From contig JADKJT010000002.1 of NCBI GenBank assembly GCA_016720905.1, forward strand, positions 310,001-374,000: a stretch of 64,000 nucleotides of DNA, written 5' to 3'. Within the stretch, counting starts at the first letter, position 1; each line of letters opens with the position of its first letter. Source of the stretch: Gemmatimonadaceae bacterium. GTDB lineage: Bacteria > Gemmatimonadota > Gemmatimonadetes > Gemmatimonadales > Gemmatimonadaceae. Made by a program: the position numbers and the translations under genes. Shown piece after piece: positions 14,420 through 23,136 of the stretch. Below the pieces are notes generated by a model. It did not search any database. It saw only the letters and a list, made by a program, of their open reading frames with translations, and was not told the DNA's origin.

Positions 14420-16891
14420 GTGAAGCGCGGCGATGCTCGCACACTGACGGCCTGCGCAGGTGTGCTGGCGCTGGTTGGCTTCACTGCCTGTGAACGGGGC
14501 CCCGCGCCGGTCGCACCGGTGCTTACGCCCACCCAGGCGCTCGCCACGTTTCGATTGGCGCCGGGGTATTCCATCGAGCTGGTGGCGGCCGAGCCGCTGG
14601 TACACGATCCGGTAGCGGTCGACTTCGATGCCGATGGTCGTATGTACGTGGTCGAGATGAGCGGCTTCATGCCCAACGTCAGCGGCACGGGCGAGCAGGT
14701 GCCCGACGGCAAGATTGTCGTGCTGGAGGACACCGACCACAACGGCACGATGGACCGCCGCACCGTGTTTCTCGACAGCCTGGTGCTGCCTCGCACCGTC
14801 GCGGTGCTGGAACACGGCGTGTTGGTGGGCGCACCGCCGTTCCTGTGGCTGGTGCGCGATACCACCGGCGATTTGCGCGCCGATTCGCGTGTGGTGGTGC
14901 GCGGCGACTACGGCAGCACCGATGCCAACCCCGAGCACAATGCCAACGGCGCGCTCTGGGGCCTCGACAATTGGCTGCATTCGGCCAACGATACACGGGA
15001 ACTGCGCCTGCGCGCCGACGGCACCTTTGAGTCGCGCGCCATCCCATCGCTGGGCCAGTGGGGCGTGTCCAGTGACGAGTACGGCAGACTGTATCGCAAC
15101 AGCAACGAAGACCCGCTGCGCACCGATCTCGTGCCGGCACATTACGGCGCCCGCGAGGGCGCGGCGTCGCCGGGGCGTGGCGTGTATGCGGCGCTCACCG
15201 CGAACGTGCCGGTCTTTCCGTCGCATAAAACGCCCGCCGTCAATCGCGGCTACCGCGAGAAGACGTTGCGCGCCGACAGCACGCTGGCCCACTACACGTC
15301 GGCAGGGAGTCCCACGGCGTATGTGGGCGATCGATATCCGGTCGCCATGCGACACAGCGTGTTCGTCACCGAGTCGGCGGGCAATCTGGTGGGCCAGTTT
15401 ACGGTCGCGGATAGCAGTGGTGCGCCGATCACGGCGCGACGCGCGCAGGACAGTACGGATTTCCTCACGTCCACCGATGAGCGGTTTCGTCCGGTGAGCC
15501 TGGCGAACGCGCCGGATGGCACGCTGTACGTGGTGGATATGTACCGTGGCATCATCCAGCACCGCACCTACATCACGGACTACCTCGAAGAGAAGATTCG
15601 CGAGCGCGGCCTGGAGACGCCGCCGGGCCACGGTCGCATCTATCGCATTGTGTACGACAGCACCGGGCGAGGTGCGCCACCACGGCTGTCGGCGATGTCA
15701 TCGACACAACTGGTGGCCACGCTGGCGCACGCCAATGGCTGGTGGCGCATGACTGCGCAGCGGCTGCTGGTGGAACGTCGGGACACGCTCGCGGCCCCCG
15801 CGGTGCACGCGTTGCTGCGCCACACCGATGCCCGCGTTCGACTGCACGCGTTGTGGACGCTGGATGGGCTGGGCATGCTCGACGCCGCCACCGTGATGTC
15901 AGCGCTTGCCGATGCGTCGCCGCATGTGCGCGCGGCAGCGGTGCGCCTGGCCGAACCGTGGATTGCGCGCGACGATGCCACCATTCGTGCGGCGGCCGTG
16001 GCGTTGGCCCAGGACTCGGCGGTATTGGTTCGACGGCAGCTGGCCGCGTCGCTGGTGGTGTTTCCCGAAGCGCGGCGGTTGGCGGTGGCGAGCATGATGC
16101 TCCGCGATGGCGTATCGGACATCGTCGTTGCGGATCTCATGGCGCACGCCGCGGGACCTCGCGCCTTGACGCTGCTGACGCCGGTGATCGCGCGTGCTGC
16201 CGCCGGGAATCGCGACGACAGCGCTGTCGTGGAAGCGTTGGCGGCGCAGGTCGCACGGAGTGCTGATGGCGCACACACTACCGCCGCGCTGGCGTGGACT
16301 GGTGAGGGCGCGCGGCGTCGGTCACTGCAGGTCGCGTTGTTGAGCGGCCTCACCCGCGGCGCCACCGGATTGCGAACGCCTGTGGAGCTTGCCACTCGCC
16401 CGGCCTCACTGCTGGCCCTGACGCGCAGCAACGACACGGCGCTGGCGGCCGCTGCGCGTCGTCTTGAGGCGCGATTGCATTGGGCGGGGAAGCCCGCGCC
16501 CGCCGTGACAGCGCGAACGCTCACTGAGGCAGAAACGGCGCGCATCGCGGTGGGACGTGACGAGTTCGGAAAAATCTGCGCCGCCTGTCACCAGGCCAAC
16601 GGTGCCGGGTTGCCCGGTGTCGCGGCCAGCCTGGTCGGATCCGCCTATGTGAATGGCGCGCCGTCCAGACTCATTCGCATTGTCCTGCAGGGCAAGGACG
16701 GCACCATGTTGATGCCGCCGATTGGTGCCACCATGAGCGATGAGCGCATCGCCTCGATCCTGTCATTCATTCGCCGCGAGTGGGGGAACCGTGCCGATCC
16801 GATTGACGCCGCGGCGGTGAAGGAAGTGCGCGGCGCCACCACGGGACGACACCGCGCGTGGACGGTGGAGGAGTTGGCGAACGTCAGGTAG
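14420..16891 (+). CDS. PVC-type dehydrogenase lipoprotein with HEAT repeats and cytochrome c
   Basis: 823 residues. The lipoprotein signal ends in FTAC. Residues about 40-410 form the propeller of PVC-type membrane-bound dehydrogenases (PGYSIELVAAEPLVHDPVAVDFDADGRMYVVEM, ENANGALWG-like and VVDMYRGIIQHRTYI segments). A HEAT-like helical region follows at about 430-690 (HTDARVRLHALWTLDGLG, SPHVRAAAVRLAEP). The C-terminus is a class I cytochrome c with CAACH near residue 717 and a later methionine (MLMPP) as likely axial ligand. It should oxidise a sugar-like substrate in the periplasm and pass electrons to the haem. It begins at GTG 14420, 6 bases after the TIM-barrel gene. It converges on the repeat lipoprotein with a 4-base gap and no visible terminator. 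Confidence 0.87.
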   Translation: MKRGDARTLTACAGVLALVGFTACERGPAPVAPVLTPTQALATFRLAPGYSIELVAAEPLVHDPVAVDFDADGRMYVVEMSGFMPNVSGTGEQVPDGKIVVLEDTDHNGTMDRRTVFLDSLVLPRTVAVLEHGVLVGAPPFLWLVRDTTGDLRADSRVVVRGDYGSTDANPEHNANGALWGLDNWLHSANDTRELRLRADGTFESRAIPSLGQWGVSSDEYGRLYRNSNEDPLRTDLVPAHYGAREGAASPGRGVYAALTANVPVFPSHKTPAVNRGYREKTLRADSTLAHYTSAGSPTAYVGDRYPVAMRHSVFVTESAGNLVGQFTVADSSGAPITARRAQDSTDFLTSTDERFRPVSLANAPDGTLYVVDMYRGIIQHRTYITDYLEEKIRERGLETPPGHGRIYRIVYDSTGRGAPPRLSAMSSTQLVATLAHANGWWRMTAQRLLVERRDTLAAPAVHALLRHTDARVRLHALWTLDGLGMLDAATVMSALADASPHVRAAAVRLAEPWIARDDATIRAAAVALAQDSAVLVRRQLAASLVVFPEARRLAVASMMLRDGVSDIVVADLMAHAAGPRALTLLTPVIARAAAGNRDDSAVVEALAAQVARSADGAHTTAALAWTGEGARRRSLQVALLSGLTRGATGLRTPVELATRPASLLALTRSNDTALAAAARRLEARLHWAGKPAPAVTARTLTEAETARIAVGRDEFGKICAACHQANGAGLPGVAASLVGSAYVNGAPSRLIRIVLQGKDGTMLMPPIGATMSDERIASILSFIRREWGNRADPIDAAAVKEVRGATTGRHRAWTVEELANVR

Positions 16892-16895
16892 GTGC

Positions 16896-18461
16896 TTAGC
16901 CGCCCGGCAGGAGTCGGCGGTATTCAACGCCGCCAATCGTCGCCGTGGTTTCGGACGTTATGGCAAACGGGATGGGCGCCCCGTTGCTCGCGGAAAAACC
17001 CGCGCGATTGTTCAGGTCGATGGCCGATTGGCCGCTTGGGCGACACGTCGCCGCCAGCGAAATGGTGAACGTCGCGCCGCTCAGCGCGTAGCATCCACGC
17101 TCATAGCCGGCGAGGTTCCCCGTCGAAGTCGCATCCTGTGCCTCGTTGTAGAGATATGTGCCATCGGGTTCGAAGATGACGAAACTCCCATCGATGCCAT
17201 CGGCGCGCGTGAAGGAGCCCACCAGGCCAGTGGCGACGTTGGCCACCGCATCCAGGACAACCGTTCCGCCGGAGAACGTAAGCGTGAGCTGGTTCCCGTT
17301 GCGCACCAGCTTTCCCGAGAGCCCCACCGCCGGAGTGGCCTGCGAATCCCACACGCCGCATCCGCCGTTGCGATCGGTGTAGGCAACGAGAATGGAAAAC
17401 GTCCCATCGGTTGCTCGCTTGTACGCGCCGTACTCGGTGCCGTTGCCATTGTTGAGGCACGTCGGATCCTCGTCGCGAATGGCCGACGAGAAATTCCCCG
17501 ACGACCAGAGGGTCAGATAGTTGCGGCGTCCGTTGACGACGGCCACATACGTCCCTTCGTAGGCTTCGAGGGTGGCGTTCCCGCGGCAGTTGATGCCGAT
17601 GTCGACGACGTTTGCCGTTGCCACACGCCCCTTGGCCCGGGCCAGGGAGCACGTCCGCAGCGGCGCGCGAGGGTTCGTGGCCACGACCACGCTGTAGTCG
17701 GTGCCCGTGGGTAGCGCGTTCGGGAAGGTGAACGCCTCGGCCAGCGCGGCGACGGCCAATGGTGCGCCACCGTTCAGACGCAGCGTCAATCCGTCACCAC
17801 CAAGTCCCGAGATCGATCCGCCGATGGTGATGCCCGGCGCGCCGCAGGTGATGGTGAGGTTAGTGACGTCGGCGCCCTGCACGGCGCCGACGCTGTTGTT
17901 GATGGCGCACGTCTGCCCAACCGGCTGTGCCGAAACCGTGATCGCGTACGGCGCCTGGCTGGCCACTCCCGGAAAGGAGAACGTCGTGGCGCCGGCGGCG
18001 AGGCTTTGTGGATTGGCGCCGTTGAGCTGCAGCGTGAGCCCTGTGCCCGTCAACCCGCTCACGGAGCCTTTCACGGCGTAGGTATTGGTGGTGCAGGTGA
18101 GGGTGATGTTCTCGACGTCTGCATTGGCGGTACCGGTCGCGTTCCCCAGTACGCACGTCTGCCACGGGAAGGTCGGCTGGGCCTTCACGGTGATCGCGTA
18201 CGTCGACTTCTTGGGGACATTGGTGAAGAAGAAGTCGGTCCACGCACTCTGCAGGGTCTGATCGTTGGCACCATTCAGTTGCAACACCGCATCGCCGCCC
18301 TTCAGGCCGCTGATTGTGCCATGCAGACGCACCCCCTCAGTGGTGGGGCCGCCGTCCGGCCCGCTGGACGAGTCGCCGCCTCCGCCACAACCCGACGCGA
18401 GGACGAGCAGCGCCGGAATGACGAGTCGACGAGGGCGGGAAAGGCTTTGGGATGCGCGCAT
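16896..18461 (-). CDS. Repeat-containing lipoprotein of unknown function
   Basis: 521 residues. Its signal ends in a lipobox (LASGCGGGG) followed by a Gly/Ser linker. Three tandem units of about 85 residues follow at roughly 42-290, each starting with a G(T/S)(I/V)SGLxGxG(L/D)xLxLNG pattern and ending in an ITCxx or INCRG with one conserved cysteine pair per unit (TCVLG...LTC, TCAIN...ITC, TCSLA...INC). The C-terminal 230 residues are rich in beta-strand patterns and include EGTYVAVVNGRRNYLTLWSSGNF. The units look like bacterial Ig-like surface repeats, probably with a disulfide each. No enzyme motif is seen. The gene faces the dehydrogenase gene and is divergent from the amidase. Confidence 0.75.
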   Translation of the reverse strand: MRASQSLSRPRRLVIPALLVLASGCGGGGDSSSGPDGGPTTEGVRLHGTISGLKGGDAVLQLNGANDQTLQSAWTDFFFTNVPKKSTYAITVKAQPTFPWQTCVLGNATGTANADVENITLTCTTNTYAVKGSVSGLTGTGLTLQLNGANPQSLAAGATTFSFPGVASQAPYAITVSAQPVGQTCAINNSVGAVQGADVTNLTITCGAPGITIGGSISGLGGDGLTLRLNGGAPLAVAALAEAFTFPNALPTGTDYSVVVATNPRAPLRTCSLARAKGRVATANVVDIGINCRGNATLEAYEGTYVAVVNGRRNYLTLWSSGNFSSAIRDEDPTCLNNGNGTEYGAYKRATDGTFSILVAYTDRNGGCGVWDSQATPAVGLSGKLVRNGNQLTLTFSGGTVVLDAVANVATGLVGSFTRADGIDGSFVIFEPDGTYLYNEAQDATSTGNLAGYERGCYALSGATFTISLAATCRPSGQSAIDLNNRAGFSASNGAPIPFAITSETTATIGGVEYRRLLPGG

Positions 18462-18608
18462 GAATCGGGAACAGAGAGTGAAAGGTGGTTGTCGCGAAAA
18501 TTACGCGGCACGGCACAGTTCGCCAGCAGCATTGCGTTGCTACCGTCGGCGTCACTGCGCATACTCTGGGTCGCGCTCCCATTCACCCGCACATCCGCCG
18601 CCGTCGCC

Positions 18609-20357
18609 ATGCATCGATTCACTTTCGTCCTGAGCACGACATTGTTGTTCAGCGCACGGGCCCTTCCGTCGCAGCCGCCGAGTCCTCGACCGGCCCGGTC
18701 CGGCGCGGGCGGCTCTGTGCCGCAACGCCCGGTGTTCGACGTGGCCGACGCGACCATTCCGCAGATGCAGGCGGCGCTCGCCGAGGGTCGCGTGACATCG
18801 CGCGAGCTGGTGCTGCTGTATCTGGCGCGCATCGCCACCTACGAGCACACACTGAACGCGGTGATCACGGTGAGCCGCACGGCGCTGGCCGAAGCCGATG
18901 CCCTTGATCGTGAACGGGCGCAAGGACGCGTGCGCGGACCGCTGCACGGCATTCCCGTCGCCCTCAAGGACAACATTCACACCACCAACATGCGCACCAC
19001 CGGTGGGGCATTGGCCTTCAAGGATCTTGTACCTCCGTACGAAGCGACACTGACAAAGAATCTCAAGGACGCCGGCGCGATCATCATTGCCAAGACGGTG
19101 ATGACCGAGCTGGCGAACTGGGTGGCCGGGAGCCCGACACCGATGCCCGGCAACTACAGCGCGGTGGGTGGCTATGGCATGAACCCCTACGATCCGCGTC
19201 CCGATCCGCGCCCAGGCTTCAACGACGGACGCCCCGTGATGAACACGGGCGGATCAAGTTCTGGAATCGGTACGGCGGCCAGCTTCTGGGCGGCCAACGT
19301 AGGCACCGAGACATCAGGCTCCGTGCTGAGTCCGTCCAACCAGAACATGATTGTCGGCATCAAACCCACGGTGGGTCGCATCAGTCGCTACGGTGTTATT
19401 CCCATCACGGCCGATCAGGACACCCCGGGCCCCATGGCGCGCACGGTTGAAGACGCCGCCATCATGCTGGGCGCGCTCGAGAGTGCGGCGCCCGATCCGC
19501 AGGATGCGGCCACCAAAACCTGCGCACCGCCGGCCAATCGCGACTATCGTCCGTTTCTCAAGCGCGATGGACTGAAAGGCGCGCGCATTGGGGTGCCACG
19601 CGCGTTTTTCTTCGACCCCTTCACGGTGCCTGGTACGAGCGCGCCGCGCGGCGGGATCAGCGCGGCGCAAACGGCAGTGATCAACGAGGCGATTGCGGTG
19701 CTCAGGAAAGAGGGTGCCACCATTGTGGACCCGGCCAACATCCCCAGCGTGGTCACCGCCGACACCACGCGCAATTTCCTGTTCTGGAATACCTGCAGCG
19801 GTGTGGACAATCGCAAAGGACAGAATGCGAATTGCTCCATCGACTTCACCTACGGCATGAAGCGCGACTTCAATGTGTGGCTCGCGTCACTGGGTACCAC
19901 GGCGCCGTTCAAGACACTGTCGGAGCTGCGCTGGTTCAACATTGCCAACGCGCCACGCGGCGCCATCAAGTACGGCCAGTCGCTGCTGGATATTTCCGAC
20001 GAAATGGACTTGGTCGCGGACAACGCGAAGTACACTGCCGATCGCGCCAAGGATATCGACCTGGGCGGCACGCACGGCCTGGACGAAGTGATCAATGCCG
20101 AACGCCTTGACGCCGTGCTGTTTCCCGGCGCCAGCGGCGCGTCCATCTCGGCCAAGCCGGGGTACCCCACGGTGGTCGTGCCCTTCGGGCGGATTCCCAA
20201 CGCCCCTACGCCGGCGTTTCCTGCCGGCTTTGATGCGCAACCCACTCCGTATGGCGTGAGCTTTGCGGGTGGGGCGTGTAGCGAGCCCAGGTTGATCGAA
20301 CTGGCCTATGCGTTCGAGCAGGCCACCAAACGGCGAGTGGCGCCGCCGCTCAAGTAA
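18609..20357 (+). CDS. Exported amidase (amidase signature family)
   Basis: 582 residues. The amidase signature is complete: catalytic Lys in VALKDNI near residue 119, the Ser of GGSSSGIG near 216, and the nucleophilic Ser in GTETSGSV near 238, forming the Ser-cisSer-Lys triad. The N-terminal stretch MHRFTFVLSTTLLFSARALPSQ is a Sec signal peptide, so it should act in the periplasm or outside on amides or amino-acid derivatives. The start ATG 18609 is chosen for this signal although the frame is open far upstream. The sequence before it is the divergent promoter region shared with the repeat lipoprotein. The substrate is not predictable. Confidence 0.9.
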   Translation: MHRFTFVLSTTLLFSARALPSQPPSPRPARSGAGGSVPQRPVFDVADATIPQMQAALAEGRVTSRELVLLYLARIATYEHTLNAVITVSRTALAEADALDRERAQGRVRGPLHGIPVALKDNIHTTNMRTTGGALAFKDLVPPYEATLTKNLKDAGAIIIAKTVMTELANWVAGSPTPMPGNYSAVGGYGMNPYDPRPDPRPGFNDGRPVMNTGGSSSGIGTAASFWAANVGTETSGSVLSPSNQNMIVGIKPTVGRISRYGVIPITADQDTPGPMARTVEDAAIMLGALESAAPDPQDAATKTCAPPANRDYRPFLKRDGLKGARIGVPRAFFFDPFTVPGTSAPRGGISAAQTAVINEAIAVLRKEGATIVDPANIPSVVTADTTRNFLFWNTCSGVDNRKGQNANCSIDFTYGMKRDFNVWLASLGTTAPFKTLSELRWFNIANAPRGAIKYGQSLLDISDEMDLVADNAKYTADRAKDIDLGGTHGLDEVINAERLDAVLFPGASGASISAKPGYPTVVVPFGRIPNAPTPAFPAGFDAQPTPYGVSFAGGACSEPRLIELAYAFEQATKRRVAPPLK

Positions 20358-20469
20358 CCCAGCCTTCAAGTGTGGTGCTGCGGGGTGAGTGGGTAGAAAC
20401 GACGATCGGACCGCACGTCAGGCGTGGCCACATGACCACGCGGCCTGGCCGAACCCCCTGAACGTTTTA

Positions 20470-20539
20470 ACCACAAAGTGCGCGAAGTGCGCGAAGAACT
20501 GACAAGGATCACCTTCGCGAACTTTGCGAACTTTGCGGT
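20470..20539. repeat. 27-bp-arm intergenic palindrome, copy 1
   Basis: Inverted repeat between two convergent genes. The left arm is 20470-20496 and the right arm 20513-20539, with 4 mismatches in 27 and a 16-base loop. The arms contain AAAGTGCGCG-like units repeated every 9 bases. Copies 2 and 3 are at 36558-36625 and 39356-39425. The remaining bases between 20358 and 20610 show nothing else I can name. Confidence 0.8.
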
Positions 20540-20610
20540 AGAATTCCCCATTCCAGTGTTGGCCGAAAGCGGAGAAAGGATCGTGTACCAACCCTGCGCG
20601 AGCCCGAAAC

Positions 20611-22971
20611 TCAGCCGCTGGTGCCGAACTGCCGGGTGAACTTCACGAACAGCGAACGCTGCTGCGGGCGCGTCCAATCGAAGAACCCGGCGGCCTCGCG
20701 TCCGTCGTTGAACACGATGAACAGCCCGGTCCCGGCGGTATTGAGCCACCCAAAGCGCACGTTCGCCGAAAAGATGCCCGCCTGGTTGTTGTACTGCGTG
20801 AGCGTCTGCACGAACACGCGCGGCGTGAAGAAGTAGTTGAGCCGCACCGCTTGCAAACTGCTGATGAAATGGCCCTGCGGCAGGCGCACATCGTTGTAGT
20901 CGGCGGTGAACGAACCCGAGATGGCGGCACCGCGTCGCACCGTGAGCGTGCCACTGCCGCCACTGCGACGGCCCGTCCAGAATTCGCCGACATCGAAGCG
21001 ACCGGTGGCCGAGACGTTTTCGCTGGGATCGGTGGTGTAGTCGAACCCGAACGTGCCCCAATCGTACGAGCCGACGGGGATCACCACGCCGGGCGCGATG
21101 GTGAACGGCGTCTGCAGCCCTTCGTGCGAAATGTTGTACTCGGGGCCGAACTTGGTGCTGTTCGCCAGCTCGATTTCGGTGAGGTCAAGATGGATGTATC
21201 CGGTCTGGTAAAAGTTATCGGTCAGTCCGGTGAATGCGCGGTAGCTCACGTGCGGGTTCCACTGCTTGAACCAGTTCCACTGCGGTTCGCGCACCAGCCG
21301 CATGAAGGTGGCATCGAACGCCCGGTACCCCCCCGGCCGACTCATGAAACCCACTTCCGGATTGAAGTCGTCTCCCACCTGCGCAATACGCGCGTTGTGA
21401 TTCCACACGCTGGTCTGGTACGCCAGTCGTCCGCTGTAGGCGTTGGCGTCACCGTCTCGACCACGGGTGGTGGTGCGCGCCGCCCAAAGATCGCTCGTCC
21501 AGCGTTGGCCAAGCCCGAGGCGTCCATCGATGGCGAACGTGCGATTGACATCGTCGCCGTCCTTCGTGGAGAGGCGCTGTACCATCATGGCGCCAATGCG
21601 GGAACGCGAGGACAATTCGCGCGTGGCGCGCGCCACGCTGAACGATTGCCCGGACGAGCTGGTGTCGGAGGCGTCGGTGACCATCTGCAGCACGCCAACC
21701 GTGGTGCCGCCGACACGCCCCGAGAGGCGGCCGCCGCCGATGATGGATTGCGGCGTGCCATTGTTGTCGATGCCGATCCGTCGCGTGAAGAACAGGTCAA
21801 CCGCCTGCGGCGTGCCCGCCGAAAACGTACCGGCGTTCTCGAGGAAGAACGGACGCTTCTCGGGAAAGAACACCGGAAAACGCGTCAGATTGACGCGCTG
21901 GTCGTCCACCTCCACCTGCGCGAAGTCGGTGTTGTACGTGAGATCGAGTGTCATGGCCGGAGTGACACCGTACTTGATTTCACCGCCCACCTCGGTGGGA
22001 GTGGTGGACCGCGCGATCCCCTGCGTCCACTGACGCTGCGCCGACGTGAGCACATACGGTGTCACGGTCTGAATGCGCCGCGTGGGCACCGTGAGACCAA
22101 CCAGCTGCCCCGCCATGGACAACCGATACAGGCTGAACTGCCGCGGAATGAACGACCAGTACAGCTCTTCATTCTTCCGACGAATGGTCCGGGACACATT
22201 GAGCCCCCACGTCTGCTCGCCGCTCCCCGACTGATAGCGCAGCGTGGAGTACGGAATGCGAAACTCCGCCGTCCATCCCAACGAGTCGATGTGCGTGGCG
22301 ACCGTCCAACTGGCGTCCCAGTTCACGTTGAACCCGCCCAGTGCACCGGCTTGCGCACGATTTTGCCCGACGACAGCCGCACCGCCGCCCTCGCCCTCGC
22401 GGATCACCTGCCCGTCGTACTCGATGCCCGACGGCGTCGTGGCAAACACAAAGCCGTTCTGGTGATCGTGATAGGTGTCAAAGATCAGGGCGATGTGATC
22501 GCTGCTGCCCAACTGTCCGTCGCGTACTTTCTCGCCCGGAACAATGAGTTGCGGTTCGCGGTCGAACATGCGTGCGCCGATGTAGAGGTACACGCCGTCG
22601 GTGGCCAGCCGCACCTCGGTGCGCTCCGAGCCCGGGACGCCTTCGTTCAGCTCGCGTTGGACGAAATCAGTGATCGGTGCGCCACCACTCCATATCGCCT
22701 CGTCCAGGCGTCCGTCAATCTCGGGCGCGGTGGTGATGCGCTGCGCGCGGGCCACGGGTTTGGGCCGCGCACGGGCTGCGCGCGCGAACGAGTCGGCCTG
22801 CGCCGCGTCCAGGCGCGTGGGGGTCTGCGCACGCGTAACCGTCGCGCTGGCGATCGATGCGATCGCGATGGACCCGACCACAACGCGTGTGCGTTGCGCG
22901 AGGCGGACCAACAGGTGGCCGCGACGAGCACGGCGGGACAGGGCGCGCGGAAGGCTGAGTTTGCTTGGCAT
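20611..22971 (-). CDS. DUF5916 outer-membrane protein with CBM9-like domain
   Basis: 786 residues. A long basic N-terminus and hydrophobic stretch ending near TVTRAQ form a signal peptide. Residues about 70-260 resemble the family 9 carbohydrate-binding-like domain that precedes DUF5916 (ITTAPEIDGRLDEAIWSGG, YLYIGARMFD, SSDHIALIFDTYHDHQNGF). The rest is DUF5916, rich in alternating beta-strand patterns and ending in an aromatic-poor FVKFTRQFGTSG; these proteins are predicted outer-membrane barrels. Start at ATG 22971; a TTG at 22983 is less likely. It is divergent from the cytochrome/copper protein across 165 bases. Its substrate or transport role is unknown. Confidence 0.85.
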   Translation of the reverse strand: MPSKLSLPRALSRRARRGHLLVRLAQRTRVVVGSIAIASIASATVTRAQTPTRLDAAQADSFARAARARPKPVARAQRITTAPEIDGRLDEAIWSGGAPITDFVQRELNEGVPGSERTEVRLATDGVYLYIGARMFDREPQLIVPGEKVRDGQLGSSDHIALIFDTYHDHQNGFVFATTPSGIEYDGQVIREGEGGGAAVVGQNRAQAGALGGFNVNWDASWTVATHIDSLGWTAEFRIPYSTLRYQSGSGEQTWGLNVSRTIRRKNEELYWSFIPRQFSLYRLSMAGQLVGLTVPTRRIQTVTPYVLTSAQRQWTQGIARSTTPTEVGGEIKYGVTPAMTLDLTYNTDFAQVEVDDQRVNLTRFPVFFPEKRPFFLENAGTFSAGTPQAVDLFFTRRIGIDNNGTPQSIIGGGRLSGRVGGTTVGVLQMVTDASDTSSSGQSFSVARATRELSSRSRIGAMMVQRLSTKDGDDVNRTFAIDGRLGLGQRWTSDLWAARTTTRGRDGDANAYSGRLAYQTSVWNHNARIAQVGDDFNPEVGFMSRPGGYRAFDATFMRLVREPQWNWFKQWNPHVSYRAFTGLTDNFYQTGYIHLDLTEIELANSTKFGPEYNISHEGLQTPFTIAPGVVIPVGSYDWGTFGFDYTTDPSENVSATGRFDVGEFWTGRRSGGSGTLTVRRGAAISGSFTADYNDVRLPQGHFISSLQAVRLNYFFTPRVFVQTLTQYNNQAGIFSANVRFGWLNTAGTGLFIVFNDGREAAGFFDWTRPQQRSLFVKFTRQFGTSG

Positions 22972-23122
22972 TTCAGGAGCCAAGTCTGCGCGCTCGTGGT
23001 GGATTTCGCTACCGGAGGGTGCGACGAAGAGAGACCGGTCGCTGGCGGACGGTGCCCCACTCTCTCACATTTCTGTCCGACATTGTCCTGCGGCCACCAT
23101 GCGGCGGGAGAGTCCTGACCTC

Positions 23123-23128
23123 AGGAGG
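23123..23128 (+). promoter_or_regulatory. Ribosome binding site for the cytochrome/copper protein
   Basis: AGGAGG with 8 bases to ATG 23137. It supports that ATG over the TTG at 23131. Confidence 0.75.
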
Positions 23129-23136
23129 CATTGCAG

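Noticed and set aside
18006..18608. 201-residue upstream extension of the amidase
   Set aside because: It overlaps the oppositely oriented lipoprotein gene and would place the signal peptide internally; ATG 18609 starts the signal peptide.
20470..20539. Palindrome as insertion-sequence ends
   Set aside because: Both arms lie within 70 bases, no transposase is encoded between or near, and target duplications are not evident.
20851..23118. 755-residue open frame opposite the DUF5916 gene
   Set aside because: High GC makes long antisense frames; this one is rich in Arg/His/Gly with no conserved motif, whereas the opposite strand encodes a clear family protein.
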